Source: JAAYBF01 sp963716445
Lineage (GTDB): Bacteria > Actinomycetota > Thermoleophilia > Solirubrobacterales > Thermoleophilaceae
Assembly: GCA_963716445.1 (NCBI GenBank)
Contig: OY970313.1
Location: forward strand, 1,860,001-1,924,000
Direction: 5' to 3'
Length of the DNA stretch: 64,000 nucleotides
The notes beneath the pieces are model-generated. The model had not been told where the DNA came from, made no database searches, and saw only the letters and a list, made by a program, of their open reading frames with translations. The translations under genes were made by a program, and so were the position numbers. Shown here in pieces: positions 42,891-50,663 of this stretch (position 1 is the stretch's first letter; each line of letters opens with the position of its first letter).

Positions 42891-44045
42891 ATGCGCACCC
42901 CCGGTCACGTCGCGGTCGGCTCCTGGAGCGGCGGTCGCTTCATGCACTTCGGCGAGCCGATCGACGAGCCGCGGCTCGAGTCGCTGCTGCGGCCGGGCGG
43001 CGGCATCGACACGGTCCTGACGGCGGACACGTACGGCCAGGGGGCGGCCGATTCGCTGGTCGGACGCTCATTGGCCGGCCTGCCGCGCGATGGCTACTGC
43101 CTCGTCGGCGCGGTCGGGCACGACTTCTACTCCAGCGAGCGCCAGGGCGCCAAGGGCTTCCCGCGCTTCACCGATCCGGCGCTGCGCAAACCCGACGGCT
43201 ACGCCGACTACCTGCGAATGGCCACCGAGCGCAGCCTCGAGCGCTGCGCTGTCGACAGCTTCGACGTGCTGCTCCTGCACAACCCCGATCGCACCGGCTA
43301 CACGAGCGAGGCCGTGTGGGACGCGATGGCGGCGCTGCGAGACGACGGCCTGGCGGGCGCGATCGGCGTCGCCCCGGGACCGGCGAACGGCTTCACGCTC
43401 GACCTGATCGACTGCTTCCAGCGCTTCGGCGATCGGATCGATTGGGCGATGGCGATCCTCGGACCGCTCGAGCCGTGGCCCGGCGAGCTCGTGCTGCCGG
43501 CGGCCGAGGAGCATGGCGTCCGCGTGATCACCCGCGTCGTCGACTACGGCGGGCTGCTGTGGGGCGGGTTGCGCTCGGGCGAGGACCTCGGCGAGCGCGA
43601 CCACCGATCGTTCCGGCCCGCCGGGTGGGTCGAGGAGGGGTCCGAGCGAATCGAGCGGATGCGCTCGATTGCGACACGCCACGGCCTTACGACGCTCCAG
43701 CTCGGCTGCCAGTGGAACCTCGCCCATCGCTCGGTCGCCTGCACCGTTCCCACGCTGATCCAGGAGAGGAGCGCCGAGGCGCCGTCGGTCGAGGCGCAGC
43801 GTGCCGAGCTCGCCGCGACTCCGGCCGAGGTTCTGCTCAGCGACGCTGACGTCGCGGAGCTCCGAGCGATCGGCGACAACCGCGGCCGGATGGCGCTGAA
43901 GGGTGGCGCAGCCGACCACGAGGGCGACGAGCGTCCCGACCGCTGGTCGCTGACGCCCGAGCTCGTCGCGGCGGGCGCGCGCTGGGGGATCGAGCCCCGG
44001 CGCGACCTCAGCCTTCTACAGCCGTCTCCTTCAGCTCCCGCTTGA
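42891..44045 (+). CDS. aldo/keto reductase family protein
   Basis: A 384-residue TIM-barrel oxidoreductase. The catalytic Tyr lies in DTYGQGAADSLVGR, after an Asp three residues earlier; the His-containing LLLHNPDR and the C-terminal cofactor loop region (CTVPTLIQE) follow the family. Some family motifs are altered, so cofactor and substrate are unclear; it resembles sugar-alcohol or fucose dehydrogenase-type members. The 3' end overlaps the convergent acyl-CoA ligase gene by 38 bp. Confidence 0.85.
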   Translation: MRTPGHVAVGSWSGGRFMHFGEPIDEPRLESLLRPGGGIDTVLTADTYGQGAADSLVGRSLAGLPRDGYCLVGAVGHDFYSSERQGAKGFPRFTDPALRKPDGYADYLRMATERSLERCAVDSFDVLLLHNPDRTGYTSEAVWDAMAALRDDGLAGAIGVAPGPANGFTLDLIDCFQRFGDRIDWAMAILGPLEPWPGELVLPAAEEHGVRVITRVVDYGGLLWGGLRSGEDLGERDHRSFRPAGWVEEGSERIERMRSIATRHGLTTLQLGCQWNLAHRSVACTVPTLIQERSAEAPSVEAQRAELAATPAEVLLSDADVAELRAIGDNRGRMALKGGAADHEGDERPDRWSLTPELVAAGARWGIEPRRDLSLLQPSPSAPA

Positions 44046-45663
44046 GCACCTTGCCGGTCGCGTTGCGCGGCAGCTCGTCGAGGAAGCGGATCTCGCGCGG
44101 CACCTTGTAGCGGGCCAGGTTGGACTTGACGTAGCCCTTGAGGTCGCCTTCGGTCGCGGTCGCGCCGGCCTTCAGGACGACGAAGGCGACCAGGCGCTGG
44201 CCGAACTCGGCGTCGGGAACGCCGAGCGCGGCGGCGTCGGCGACCGACTCGTGCCGGGCGAGCAGATCCTCGACCTCCTTGGGAAACACGTTCTCGCCGC
44301 CCGAGACGATCATCTCGTCGTCGCGCCCCTCGACGAACAGGCGGCCGCCCGAGTCGAAGCGACCGACGTCGCCGGTCGCCATCAATCCGTCGATCTCGTC
44401 CTTGGTGCCGCCGCCGGTGTAGCCCTCGAAGAGGAACTCGTTGCCGACGAAGATGCGCCCGGTCTGCCCGTCGGCTGACGGCTCCCCTCGCTCGTCGTAG
44501 AGCTTGACGACGGTGCCGCGCGGGGGAGTGCCGGCGGTGCCGGGAGCGGCGCGCATCTCGGCGGGGCTCGCGATCGTCGCCCAGGCGACCTCGGTCGAGC
44601 CGTAGAGGTTGTAGAGGGTCTCCCCGTACTCGTCCATCCACTCGGTCGCGAGGTCGCCCGGCAGGGCGGACCCGCTGGCGGCGACGACCGAGAGCGACGA
44701 GGTGTCGTACCTGCGCCGCGTCTCCTCCGGGAGCTCGAGGATCCTCTGCATCATCACGGGCACCACGACCAGCGAGTCGGCGCGGCTGCGCGCCACCGCG
44801 GCGAGCGCCTCCTCGGGGTCGAAGCGCCGGCGGAGGACGAGCGTCGAGTTGAGCATCAGCCCGAGCGTGAAGTGCGCAAAGCCCCACGAGTGGAAGAGCG
44901 GGGCGGCGATGTGCGCGGTCTGACCGCGCTTGAGCGGGATCTTCGAGAGCAGCGAGATCGCCGGGTCGAGCGACTGGGGCGACGAGCGGTTCGCGCCCTT
45001 CGGCGAGCCGGTGGTCCCGGAGGTGAGGATGATCGTCTTGCCCACGCGGCTCGGCGCGTCGGGCACGCGGTCGGGGCTCGCCTCGATCAGCTGCTCGAGC
45101 GTGGGGTCGGCAGGATCCTCGCTCTCCTGCCAGGCGACGAAGCGAAGCCGGCCCTCGCCGGCCCGTTCGAGCAGGCCGGCGAACTCCTCGTCGTAGATCA
45201 GCGCGGTCGGAGCCTCACGCTCGACGACCTCGGTCAGCTGGGGGCCGGCGAAGGCCGTGTTGAGATAGAGGACGTCGGCGCCGAGCTTCGCGGTCGCGAC
45301 CGTCGCCTCGACGAAGCCACGGTGGTTGCGGCACATGATCCCAACGCCGTCTCCCTCCTTGACGCCGGCGGCCGTGAGCGCGTTGGCGAGGGCGTTGGTG
45401 CGCCGGTCGAGCTCGCCGAAGCTGAGCGTGCCGAGCTCGTCGTCGACCGCGATCGCATCGGGGCACAGGAGCCCTGACGTGAGATAGCCCGAAGCGGGCC
45501 CGCGTCCCCAGCGCTTGAGCGTCGTCAAGACGCGAACCAGCTTGTCCGGCCGCACAGGCCTGACGATGCCGGCGTCGGCGAGCACCTTGAGGCCGCCGGC
45601 CTTGTGGGCGAGGGTCTCTAGCACGGCCTTGCCGCGCCCGTCTGTCGGCGTCTCGGCCTCCAT
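44008..45663 (-). CDS. acyl-CoA synthetase (AMP-forming, FadD-like)
   Basis: A 551-residue adenylate-forming ligase. The P-loop-like TSGTTGSPKGANR, YNLYGSTEVAW, TGDVGRFDSGGRLFVEGRDD and the C-terminal catalytic Lys motif NATGKVLKREL are complete. It activates a fatty or other carboxylic acid to its CoA ester. The start at 45663 is chosen since upstream sequence in frame is Arg-rich and lacks family features. With acyl-CoA dehydrogenase, thiolase and ETF genes nearby it fits fatty-acid uptake and degradation. No membrane segment. Confidence 0.93.
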   Translation of the reverse strand: MEAETPTDGRGKAVLETLAHKAGGLKVLADAGIVRPVRPDKLVRVLTTLKRWGRGPASGYLTSGLLCPDAIAVDDELGTLSFGELDRRTNALANALTAAGVKEGDGVGIMCRNHRGFVEATVATAKLGADVLYLNTAFAGPQLTEVVEREAPTALIYDEEFAGLLERAGEGRLRFVAWQESEDPADPTLEQLIEASPDRVPDAPSRVGKTIILTSGTTGSPKGANRSSPQSLDPAISLLSKIPLKRGQTAHIAAPLFHSWGFAHFTLGLMLNSTLVLRRRFDPEEALAAVARSRADSLVVVPVMMQRILELPEETRRRYDTSSLSVVAASGSALPGDLATEWMDEYGETLYNLYGSTEVAWATIASPAEMRAAPGTAGTPPRGTVVKLYDERGEPSADGQTGRIFVGNEFLFEGYTGGGTKDEIDGLMATGDVGRFDSGGRLFVEGRDDEMIVSGGENVFPKEVEDLLARHESVADAAALGVPDAEFGQRLVAFVVLKAGATATEGDLKGYVKSNLARYKVPREIRFLDELPRNATGKVLKRELKETAVEG

Positions 45664-45757
45664 GCGCGCGTGCAGTCTTTCAGGGTCGTGCGCCGGGCGG
45701 CGTGAGGGTGGCCTCGTCCGGGCGATCTGGCCGGTATCGACGACTCGGCGTCGTCTG

Positions 45758-45916
45758 TCAGCGCTTCTTCTCACGCGGCGGACGCGGTGGATTCGCCTTG
45801 CGCTCCTTCGCGGTCATCTTGCGTATCACCAGGGAGCCCTCCTCGACCTGCTGCTGAACCTGCTTCAGCTTCTCCTCGCGCCGCTTGTCCTGCTGCTCGC
45901 GCACGGTTCTGGCCAT
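45758..45916 (-). CDS. 52-residue highly basic helical protein
   Basis: A short gene: MARTVREQQDKRREEKLKQ begins it and it ends PPRPPREKKR. Composition is Lys/Arg/Gln/Glu-rich; residues 1-40 read as one amphipathic helix followed by a Pro/Arg tail. GAGGATC upstream of the ATG can act as a ribosome binding site. The stop is followed by the acyl-CoA ligase start 94 bp later on the same strand. No known family; nucleic-acid binding is plausible from charge only. Confidence 0.6.
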   Translation of the reverse strand: MARTVREQQDKRREEKLKQVQQQVEEGSLVIRKMTAKERKANPPRPPREKKR

Positions 45917-45966
45917 GACGGGCAGATCCTCGCTTTCTGTCGCCGCTCCGCCTTAAAGGTACCCGG

Positions 45967-46860
45967 TCACGAGTCGGGGCTCTCTGGATTCGCGTAGGCG
46001 TCCTTGTCCCACGGCGGCGCGATGTCCGGGTCGAGCCGCCGATAGCGCCGCCGGTCGATGCCCTCGAGCGGCACCAGCCGCATGCCGTCCGGGGTCGCCG
46101 TGCGCTCGCGCAGATGGTGGCCCGGCAGTTGTGGCGTGAGGCCGTTGAACGTGGGCACATGTCCGGCGTGGCTGCCTCGGGAGACCCTCGTCCACCCGGA
46201 AGCCGGTCCGGGGCGCTCGCAATGCCGGTACTTGCACCACTGCCAGCGGCCGTGGGACGTCACGCGCACCGTCGTCCGTTCGCCGCGATCGATCGTGACC
46301 TCGGCGCCTTCCCAGTCGTCGCGGTGGTAGCCGGGGTACCGCGGTAGGTCGGGCGAAGCTCCACTCAGTCGAGCCAGTGTGCGCGGAAGGTTCCAGAGAC
46401 GGTCGGACCCGGCCCACGTCGTGTTCGAATCGGGGTAGTACAGCCAGTATTGGACGTAGCGTCGACCGTTGCGTCGCTGCAGCCTGGTGAAGACGGTCGC
46501 ACGGTGGCCGGCAGCGGTGCGGTGAGCGTCGAGATCCCGGTCGTCGCGCACCGTCGCGCACGCCACCTCACGGCACTGGCGCCAGTCGACCGGCAGCTGA
46601 CGCTCGCCCGGCTCGAAGACCAGTCCCTGGAGGTGCCGGCGAACGAGCCTGGCGTCGCGGTCCCCGTACACACGGGCCAGGGCGGCGTCGCCATCCGCGC
46701 AGCCTCCCTTGACCGCGCACACCAGTCTGTGCGCGAGCAGACCGCCGACCGAGCGGCCGTCTGCGCCGGAGACCATGCCAGCCATGCCTCCGAGCACGAG
46801 CGCCGCGACCAGCACCAGTCCGACCCATTCGACCGCCGCCTGCCCCTGCTGCCCGCGCAT
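45967..46860 (-). CDS. TadE/pilin-like N-terminus fused to a Vps62-like domain
   Basis: A 297-residue protein. The N-terminus MRGQQGQAAVEWVGL has a prepilin-peptidase-type site (Gly, then Glu at +5, followed by a hydrophobic helix to ~30) as in Flp/TadE pilins. The remaining ~230 residues resemble Vps62 proteins: YVQYWLYYPDSNT, HRDDWEGAEVTI and SRGSHAGH. It would be exported and anchored by the helix. The ATG at 46860 is chosen for its AGGA ribosome binding site; a TTG 63 bp upstream is possible. The function is unknown. Confidence 0.7.
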   Translation of the reverse strand: MRGQQGQAAVEWVGLVLVAALVLGGMAGMVSGADGRSVGGLLAHRLVCAVKGGCADGDAALARVYGDRDARLVRRHLQGLVFEPGERQLPVDWRQCREVACATVRDDRDLDAHRTAAGHRATVFTRLQRRNGRRYVQYWLYYPDSNTTWAGSDRLWNLPRTLARLSGASPDLPRYPGYHRDDWEGAEVTIDRGERTTVRVTSHGRWQWCKYRHCERPGPASGWTRVSRGSHAGHVPTFNGLTPQLPGHHLRERTATPDGMRLVPLEGIDRRRYRRLDPDIAPPWDKDAYANPESPDS

Positions 46861-46987
46861 CCGGCAAATCCTGCGGAATGGCGTCACACGATACGCCCGG
46901 CCAGTGTAACCGCGGAGTGACAAGCTCGCGTCGTGACGGCGTCAGCGAACCTCGGAGGCCGTAACACCCTCCCGCCACCAAATTCCT

Positions 46988-47007
46988 TATTGTTCTTTAC
47001 CACAATA
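46988..47007. promoter_or_regulatory. putative operator of the TetR-family gene
   Basis: TATTGT-N8-ACAATA, a 6-bp perfect inverted repeat with 8-nt spacing in an AT-rich island, 37 bp upstream of the TetR start. The TGTAAT hexamer at 47030-47035 is 9 nt before the ATG. Autoregulation is typical for the family but not shown here. Confidence 0.45.
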
Positions 47008-47044
47008 GGATGCTTAGGTAGGCAGTCGTTGTAATTTCGTAGCG

Positions 47045-47746
47045 ATGAAACACGTACAACACCCCGACCGGGGCCTCACGGGCGAGAAGCTGCCGCGCGG
47101 CAGTCATGGGTTGCCGCCCGAGTTCGTGGTGCATTCCCAACGCGAGCGGCTGTTTGCCGGAATGGCGCGGGTGATGACGCGACGCGGATATGCCGCGACC
47201 ACCGTCGACGACATCGCGAACGAGTCGAGTGTGTCTAGAAAGGCCCTATATGCGCATTTCTCGGGAAAGGAGGACGTCCTTCTGCAGGCTCACAGGGCGG
47301 TCGCGAAGCGGATCGCCACCGGCGCCGGCCCCGCAATCGCCGAGCAGGCGGACTGGAAGTCCGCGCTGCGAGCGCTGCTCGACTGGGGGCTCGAGTTCTT
47401 CGCCCGCGAACCGGCGTTCGCGCATCTGTCGCTGGTCGACGTCGGAGCTGCCACACCCGCCGCGCGGCGCCTCCAGCGTGAGTCGCTGACCGCCGTACGG
47501 CGCCTGCTCGAGCGAGCGGTCCTCCAAGGCGCTCGACCGGTGTCGGACACCGCGATCGACGGCATGCTCGGCGGGATGATCTATGTCGTCGCCAGGGCGG
47601 CGGAGGACCGCTCTCCGACCGACCTACCGGCACTACGCCCCGAGCTGATGGCGTGGTTCGCGTTGATCCTCGACGGGCCCGAGGCCGCGGAGCAAGAGCT
47701 GGCCCACGACGTGCCGCCGTTGTCGAGCGGCGACCCTTCGCCTTAG
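47045..47746 (+). CDS. TetR-family transcriptional regulator
   Basis: A 233-residue regulator. The helix-turn-helix is at about 33-78 (RERLFAGMARVMTRRGYAATTVDDIA then SRKALYAHFSGKEDVLL when read in pieces). The ligand-binding C-terminal domain is Ala-rich and gives no ligand hint. It has an N-terminal extension of ~28 residues before the first helix. A palindromic site lies upstream at 46988. Convergent with the SOS-like gene (4-bp overlap). Confidence 0.9.
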   Translation: MKHVQHPDRGLTGEKLPRGSHGLPPEFVVHSQRERLFAGMARVMTRRGYAATTVDDIANESSVSRKALYAHFSGKEDVLLQAHRAVAKRIATGAGPAIAEQADWKSALRALLDWGLEFFAREPAFAHLSLVDVGAATPAARRLQRESLTAVRRLLERAVLQGARPVSDTAIDGMLGGMIYVVARAAEDRSPTDLPALRPELMAWFALILDGPEAAEQELAHDVPPLSSGDPSP

Positions 47747-48174
47747 CGCCGTCGCGCCGCGCGGGGTGGCGGACCGAGCGACTCGAGCATCCCGAACCGC
47801 ACGTCGACGTCGGCGATCAGGCTCCGGGTCTCGGACGGATCGACGCCGCCGCGCCAGTATTCGTTGCACTCTTCGGCGAGACGCTCGCACGCCGAGCAGA
47901 CCGAGTCGTAGACGGCGTCCCACAGCGCCGCGCGTGAACCGGTGAGCTGGCGGTCCTCCCCGGCACGCCCTTCACCGAGCTCGAGCTGCTCCAGCAGGCG
48001 ATCGATCTCCTCGACGCGTCCGGACGCCTCGCGGGCGACCGTGATCTGCGAAGGCTTCCCGGAGCCTTGGCTAGAGAGCATGGGATCGGGTTCCAGCTCG
48101 CGTCGGGTGGCGAGCAGGCTCTCACGCACGGCCGCGACGTGGTCGGCGGGGATTTGAATTGTCGTCATCGACAT
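47743..48174 (-). CDS. unknown 143-residue protein behind an SOS-like box
   Basis: Mostly helical, soluble, acidic N-terminal half. Segments include MTTIQIPADHVAAVRESLL and VCSACERLAEECNEYWRGG with three clustered Cys. No family is recognised. ATG at 48174 has an excellent ribosome binding site AAGGAGG at 6 nt. The LexA-type palindrome at 48208-48221 lies 34 bp upstream and contains a -10-like TATGTT, so a DNA-damage-inducible role is likely. The short C-terminal RRR tail is basic. Confidence 0.7.
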   Translation of the reverse strand: MSMTTIQIPADHVAAVRESLLATRRELEPDPMLSSQGSGKPSQITVAREASGRVEEIDRLLEQLELGEGRAGEDRQLTGSRAALWDAVYDSVCSACERLAEECNEYWRGGVDPSETRSLIADVDVRFGMLESLGPPPRAARRR

Positions 48175-48207
48175 GGGAGTCCTCCTTCGTGCTGCTTCGT
48201 CATGCCA

Positions 48208-48221
48208 CGAACATACGTTCG
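48208..48221. promoter_or_regulatory. LexA/SOS-like box upstream of the 47743-48174 gene
   Basis: CGAACATACGTTCG, identical in all 14 bases to the site at 26124-26137. On the minus strand it overlaps the likely -10 TATGTT of the downstream unknown gene, an ideal repressor position. Confidence 0.65.
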
Positions 48222-48383
48222 CCAGTAGACGACCCGGCGGCATGGCCGCCAGCCATCGGCCTGACGTCACGGACCTGTCACAGTCTTGCCAGACTTGTAG
48301 CATATCTGCTGTGTCCGGTAACGGCCTCCCAGGGCGCGAAGATCGGGCGGCAACGCCGGAAGCCTCCGGCGGCGCCGCGCCGA

Positions 48384-48389
48384 TACGAT
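48384..48389 (+). promoter_or_regulatory. -10 element of the acyl-CoA dehydrogenase gene
   Basis: TACGAT, 10 nt before the GTG at 48400; leaderless-type start. The remaining ~160 bp between this and the SOS-like box show no further motif that I can name. Confidence 0.45.
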
Positions 48390-48399
48390 CCGCGCTGTT

Positions 48400-49530
48400 G
48401 TGTTCGACCTGAGCGACGAGCAGGCGGCGATCCAGCGTCTGGTGCGCGACTTCGCCCAGCAGGAGGTGAAGCCCGTCGCGGAGGAGCTCGACCGCGAGAA
48501 GCGCTTCCCATACGAGATCGTGGCGAAGCTGGGCGAGCTCGGGCTGATGGGCATCCCCTATCCCGAGGAGTACGGCGGCGGTGGCGCGGACACGTTGTCG
48601 TACGCGCTCGCCGTCGAGGAGCTGGCGCGGATCGACTCCTCGGTCGCGATCACGGTCGCGGCGCACACCTCGTTGGGCACCTGGCCGCTCTACGCGTTCG
48701 GAGACGAGCTGCAGAAGCAGGAATGGATGCCCAGGCTCACGTCGGGCGAGAGGCTCGGCGCATTCGGCCTCACCGAGCCAGAGGCCGGGTCCGATGCCGG
48801 CAACGTCCGCACGACGGCCTCGCTCGAGGACGGCGAGTGGCGTATCGAGGGAGCGAAGCAGTTCATCACCAATGCCGGCACCGACATATCGGGCTTCGTG
48901 ACGATCACCGCGCGAACGGGCGACGGAGAGATCTCGAACATCCTCGTCCCAAACGGGTCCCCCGGCTACGAGGTCGGCGCCCCGTACCGCAAGATGGGCT
49001 GGAACGCATCGGATACGCGGCCGCTCGCATTCGACGGCTGCCGTGTGCCGGAGGACAACCTCGTCGGTCCGCGTGGCATGGGCTTCAAGCAGTTCCTCCA
49101 GACGCTCGACGGCGGGCGGATCTCGGTCGCCGCGATGGGAGTCGGAGTGGCCCAGGGCGCGCTCGACGAGGCGCTTGCCTATGCCAAGGAGCGCCAGGCG
49201 TTCGGCAAGCCGATCGCCAAGTACCAGGCGATCCAGATGAAGCTGGCCGACCTCGCTACGGAGATCGAGGCGGCGCGCCTGCTCACCTACAAGGCCGCGT
49301 TCGAGAAGGACCAGGGCCGCAACTTCTCCCTCACCGCCGCCCAGGCGAAGCTCAAGACCGGCAGGCTCGCCGTGCGAGCCACCGAGGAGGCGGTTCAGAT
49401 CCACGGCGGCTACGGCTTCATCGAGGAGTACCCGGTCTGCCGCTTCTACCGCGACGCGAAGATCCTCACGATCGGCGAGGGCACCGACGAGGTCCAGCAG
49501 ATGGTGATCGCCCGTGCCCTAGGCGCGTGA
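48400..49530 (+). CDS. acyl-CoA dehydrogenase
   Basis: A 376-residue FAD enzyme. FGLTEPEAGSDAGN and FITNAGTDISGF line the FAD/substrate site; QAFGKPIAKYQAIQ and QIHGGYGFIEEYPVCRFYRD are conserved; the catalytic Glu is in IGEGTDEVQ. It oxidises an acyl-CoA to the enoyl-CoA and passes electrons to ETF (37213-38981). Chain-length specificity is not readable. The GTG start is the only one that keeps family length and lies behind a TACGAT hexamer. Confidence 0.95.
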   Translation: MFDLSDEQAAIQRLVRDFAQQEVKPVAEELDREKRFPYEIVAKLGELGLMGIPYPEEYGGGGADTLSYALAVEELARIDSSVAITVAAHTSLGTWPLYAFGDELQKQEWMPRLTSGERLGAFGLTEPEAGSDAGNVRTTASLEDGEWRIEGAKQFITNAGTDISGFVTITARTGDGEISNILVPNGSPGYEVGAPYRKMGWNASDTRPLAFDGCRVPEDNLVGPRGMGFKQFLQTLDGGRISVAAMGVGVAQGALDEALAYAKERQAFGKPIAKYQAIQMKLADLATEIEAARLLTYKAAFEKDQGRNFSLTAAQAKLKTGRLAVRATEEAVQIHGGYGFIEEYPVCRFYRDAKILTIGEGTDEVQQMVIARALGA

Positions 49531-49535
49531 CTGTG

Positions 49536-49615
49536 GCTGCGGTGCTCGCAGGACCTCGCTCCAGCTAGCCCCGGCTCGGAGACTTAGGACCGGTCCGGCT
49601 GCGCTCCTCCGCTGG
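49536..49615. repeat. 80-bp intergenic repeat, copy 1
   Basis: An 80-bp element between the convergent stops of the acyl-CoA dehydrogenase and meaB genes. It is about 81% identical without gaps to 59890-59969. Positions 13-20 can pair with 57-64; two pairs differ between copies but remain complementary. Arms: GCTGCGGTGCTCG at one end, GCGCTCCTCCGCTGG at the other. Confidence 0.75.
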
Positions 49616-49650
49616 ACGCGGCTGCGGTTTCCGCCGCTGGGCGGGCTTGA

Positions 49651-50604
49651 CTACAGCCCGCGCTCGAGTAGGCGGGAGGCGGCGCTCGACGGGTCGAGAC
49701 GGCGGGCGACGACCTCGTCCAGCAGCTCTCGCACCGAGGGATCGTCGCGGATCGACTCCTCCAGCTGGCGGCGCAGACGGCCCGCCGCCAGGGCGAGCAC
49801 CTCGTTCATCAGGTTGCGACGGCGGCGCTCGGCGAGCGTGCCCTCGCCTTCTATGTGCTCGCGGTGGGCCTCGACCGCCTCGGCGAGCTCGTCGATGCCC
49901 TCGCCGCGCGACGCCTCCGTCTTGACGATCGGCACGCGCCAGCCCTCCTGCGGGCCGAGCGACAGGACGCCTCTGATCTCACGGATCATCGTGTCGGTCA
50001 GCGGATGGTCGGACTTGTTGACGACGATCACGTCCGGGATCTCCATCACACCCGCCTTGAGCGCCTGGATCGAGTCGCCCGACCCGGGCATCAGGGCGAG
50101 GACGACCGTGTCGGCGTGATCGATGATGTCGACCTCCGCCTGCCCGACGCCGACCGTCTCCAGCAGGACCACGTCCTTGCCGGAGGCGTCCATCAGCAGC
50201 GCGGCCTGCAGGCACGCCTCCGAGAGCCCGCCGAGCGCGCCGCGATTCGCCATCGAGCGGATGAAGACGCCCGCGTCGAGGAAGTGCTCGGTCAGGCGGA
50301 TGCGATCTCCGAGCAGGGCGCCTTTCGTGAACGGCGACGACGGGTCGATCGAGAGCACCGCGACCTGGCGGTCGCGTCGGCGGTAGCGCGCGGTCAGCGC
50401 GCCGATCAGCGTCGACTTGCCGACGCCCGGCGGCCCGGTGAAGCCGACGATCGCCGCGTGGCCGGTGCGCGGGTAGACCTCGCGGACGAGCGCCCAGCCC
50501 TCCGGGTCGTCGTTCTCGACCAGCGAGATCGCGCGGGCGAGCGCGCGCTTGTCCCCTGCCAACAGCTTGTCGGTCAGCTCGGCGGCGGTGCGCGGGGCGG
50601 CCAT
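49651..50604 (-). CDS. meaB: methylmalonyl-CoA mutase-associated GTPase MeaB
   Basis: A 317-residue G3E-type GTPase. Walker A GPPGVGKST is at ~57-65, LSIDPSSPFTKGALLGDRIR follows, then ETVGVGQAEVDIID (Walker B region) and NKSD (base recognition). The C-terminal dimerisation helix is present. MeaB loads and protects B12 in methylmalonyl-CoA mutase; the mutase small subunit lies 10 kb away. The ATG start follows a TAGCCT hexamer by 9 nt. Confidence 0.94.
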   Translation of the reverse strand: MAAPRTAAELTDKLLAGDKRALARAISLVENDDPEGWALVREVYPRTGHAAIVGFTGPPGVGKSTLIGALTARYRRRDRQVAVLSIDPSSPFTKGALLGDRIRLTEHFLDAGVFIRSMANRGALGGLSEACLQAALLMDASGKDVVLLETVGVGQAEVDIIDHADTVVLALMPGSGDSIQALKAGVMEIPDVIVVNKSDHPLTDTMIREIRGVLSLGPQEGWRVPIVKTEASRGEGIDELAEAVEAHREHIEGEGTLAERRRRNLMNEVLALAAGRLRRQLEESIRDDPSVRELLDEVVARRLDPSSAASRLLERGL

Positions 50605-50613
50605 CGGAGCGGC

Positions 50614-50619
50614 AGGCTA
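50614..50619 (-). promoter_or_regulatory. -10 element of meaB
   Basis: TAGCCT on the minus strand, 9 nt before the ATG at 50604; leaderless-type arrangement. Confidence 0.5.
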
Positions 50620-50663
50620 GTACAGAGCCGCTCGGCGGCGGCCACGGCGCCGGCCCGACGCGA

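Noticed and set aside
49583..49600. The palindrome GGACCGGTCC in repeat copy 1 as an operator
   Set aside because: Copy 2 breaks the palindrome (GGACCGATCC), while the alternative long-range stem is kept by compensatory changes.
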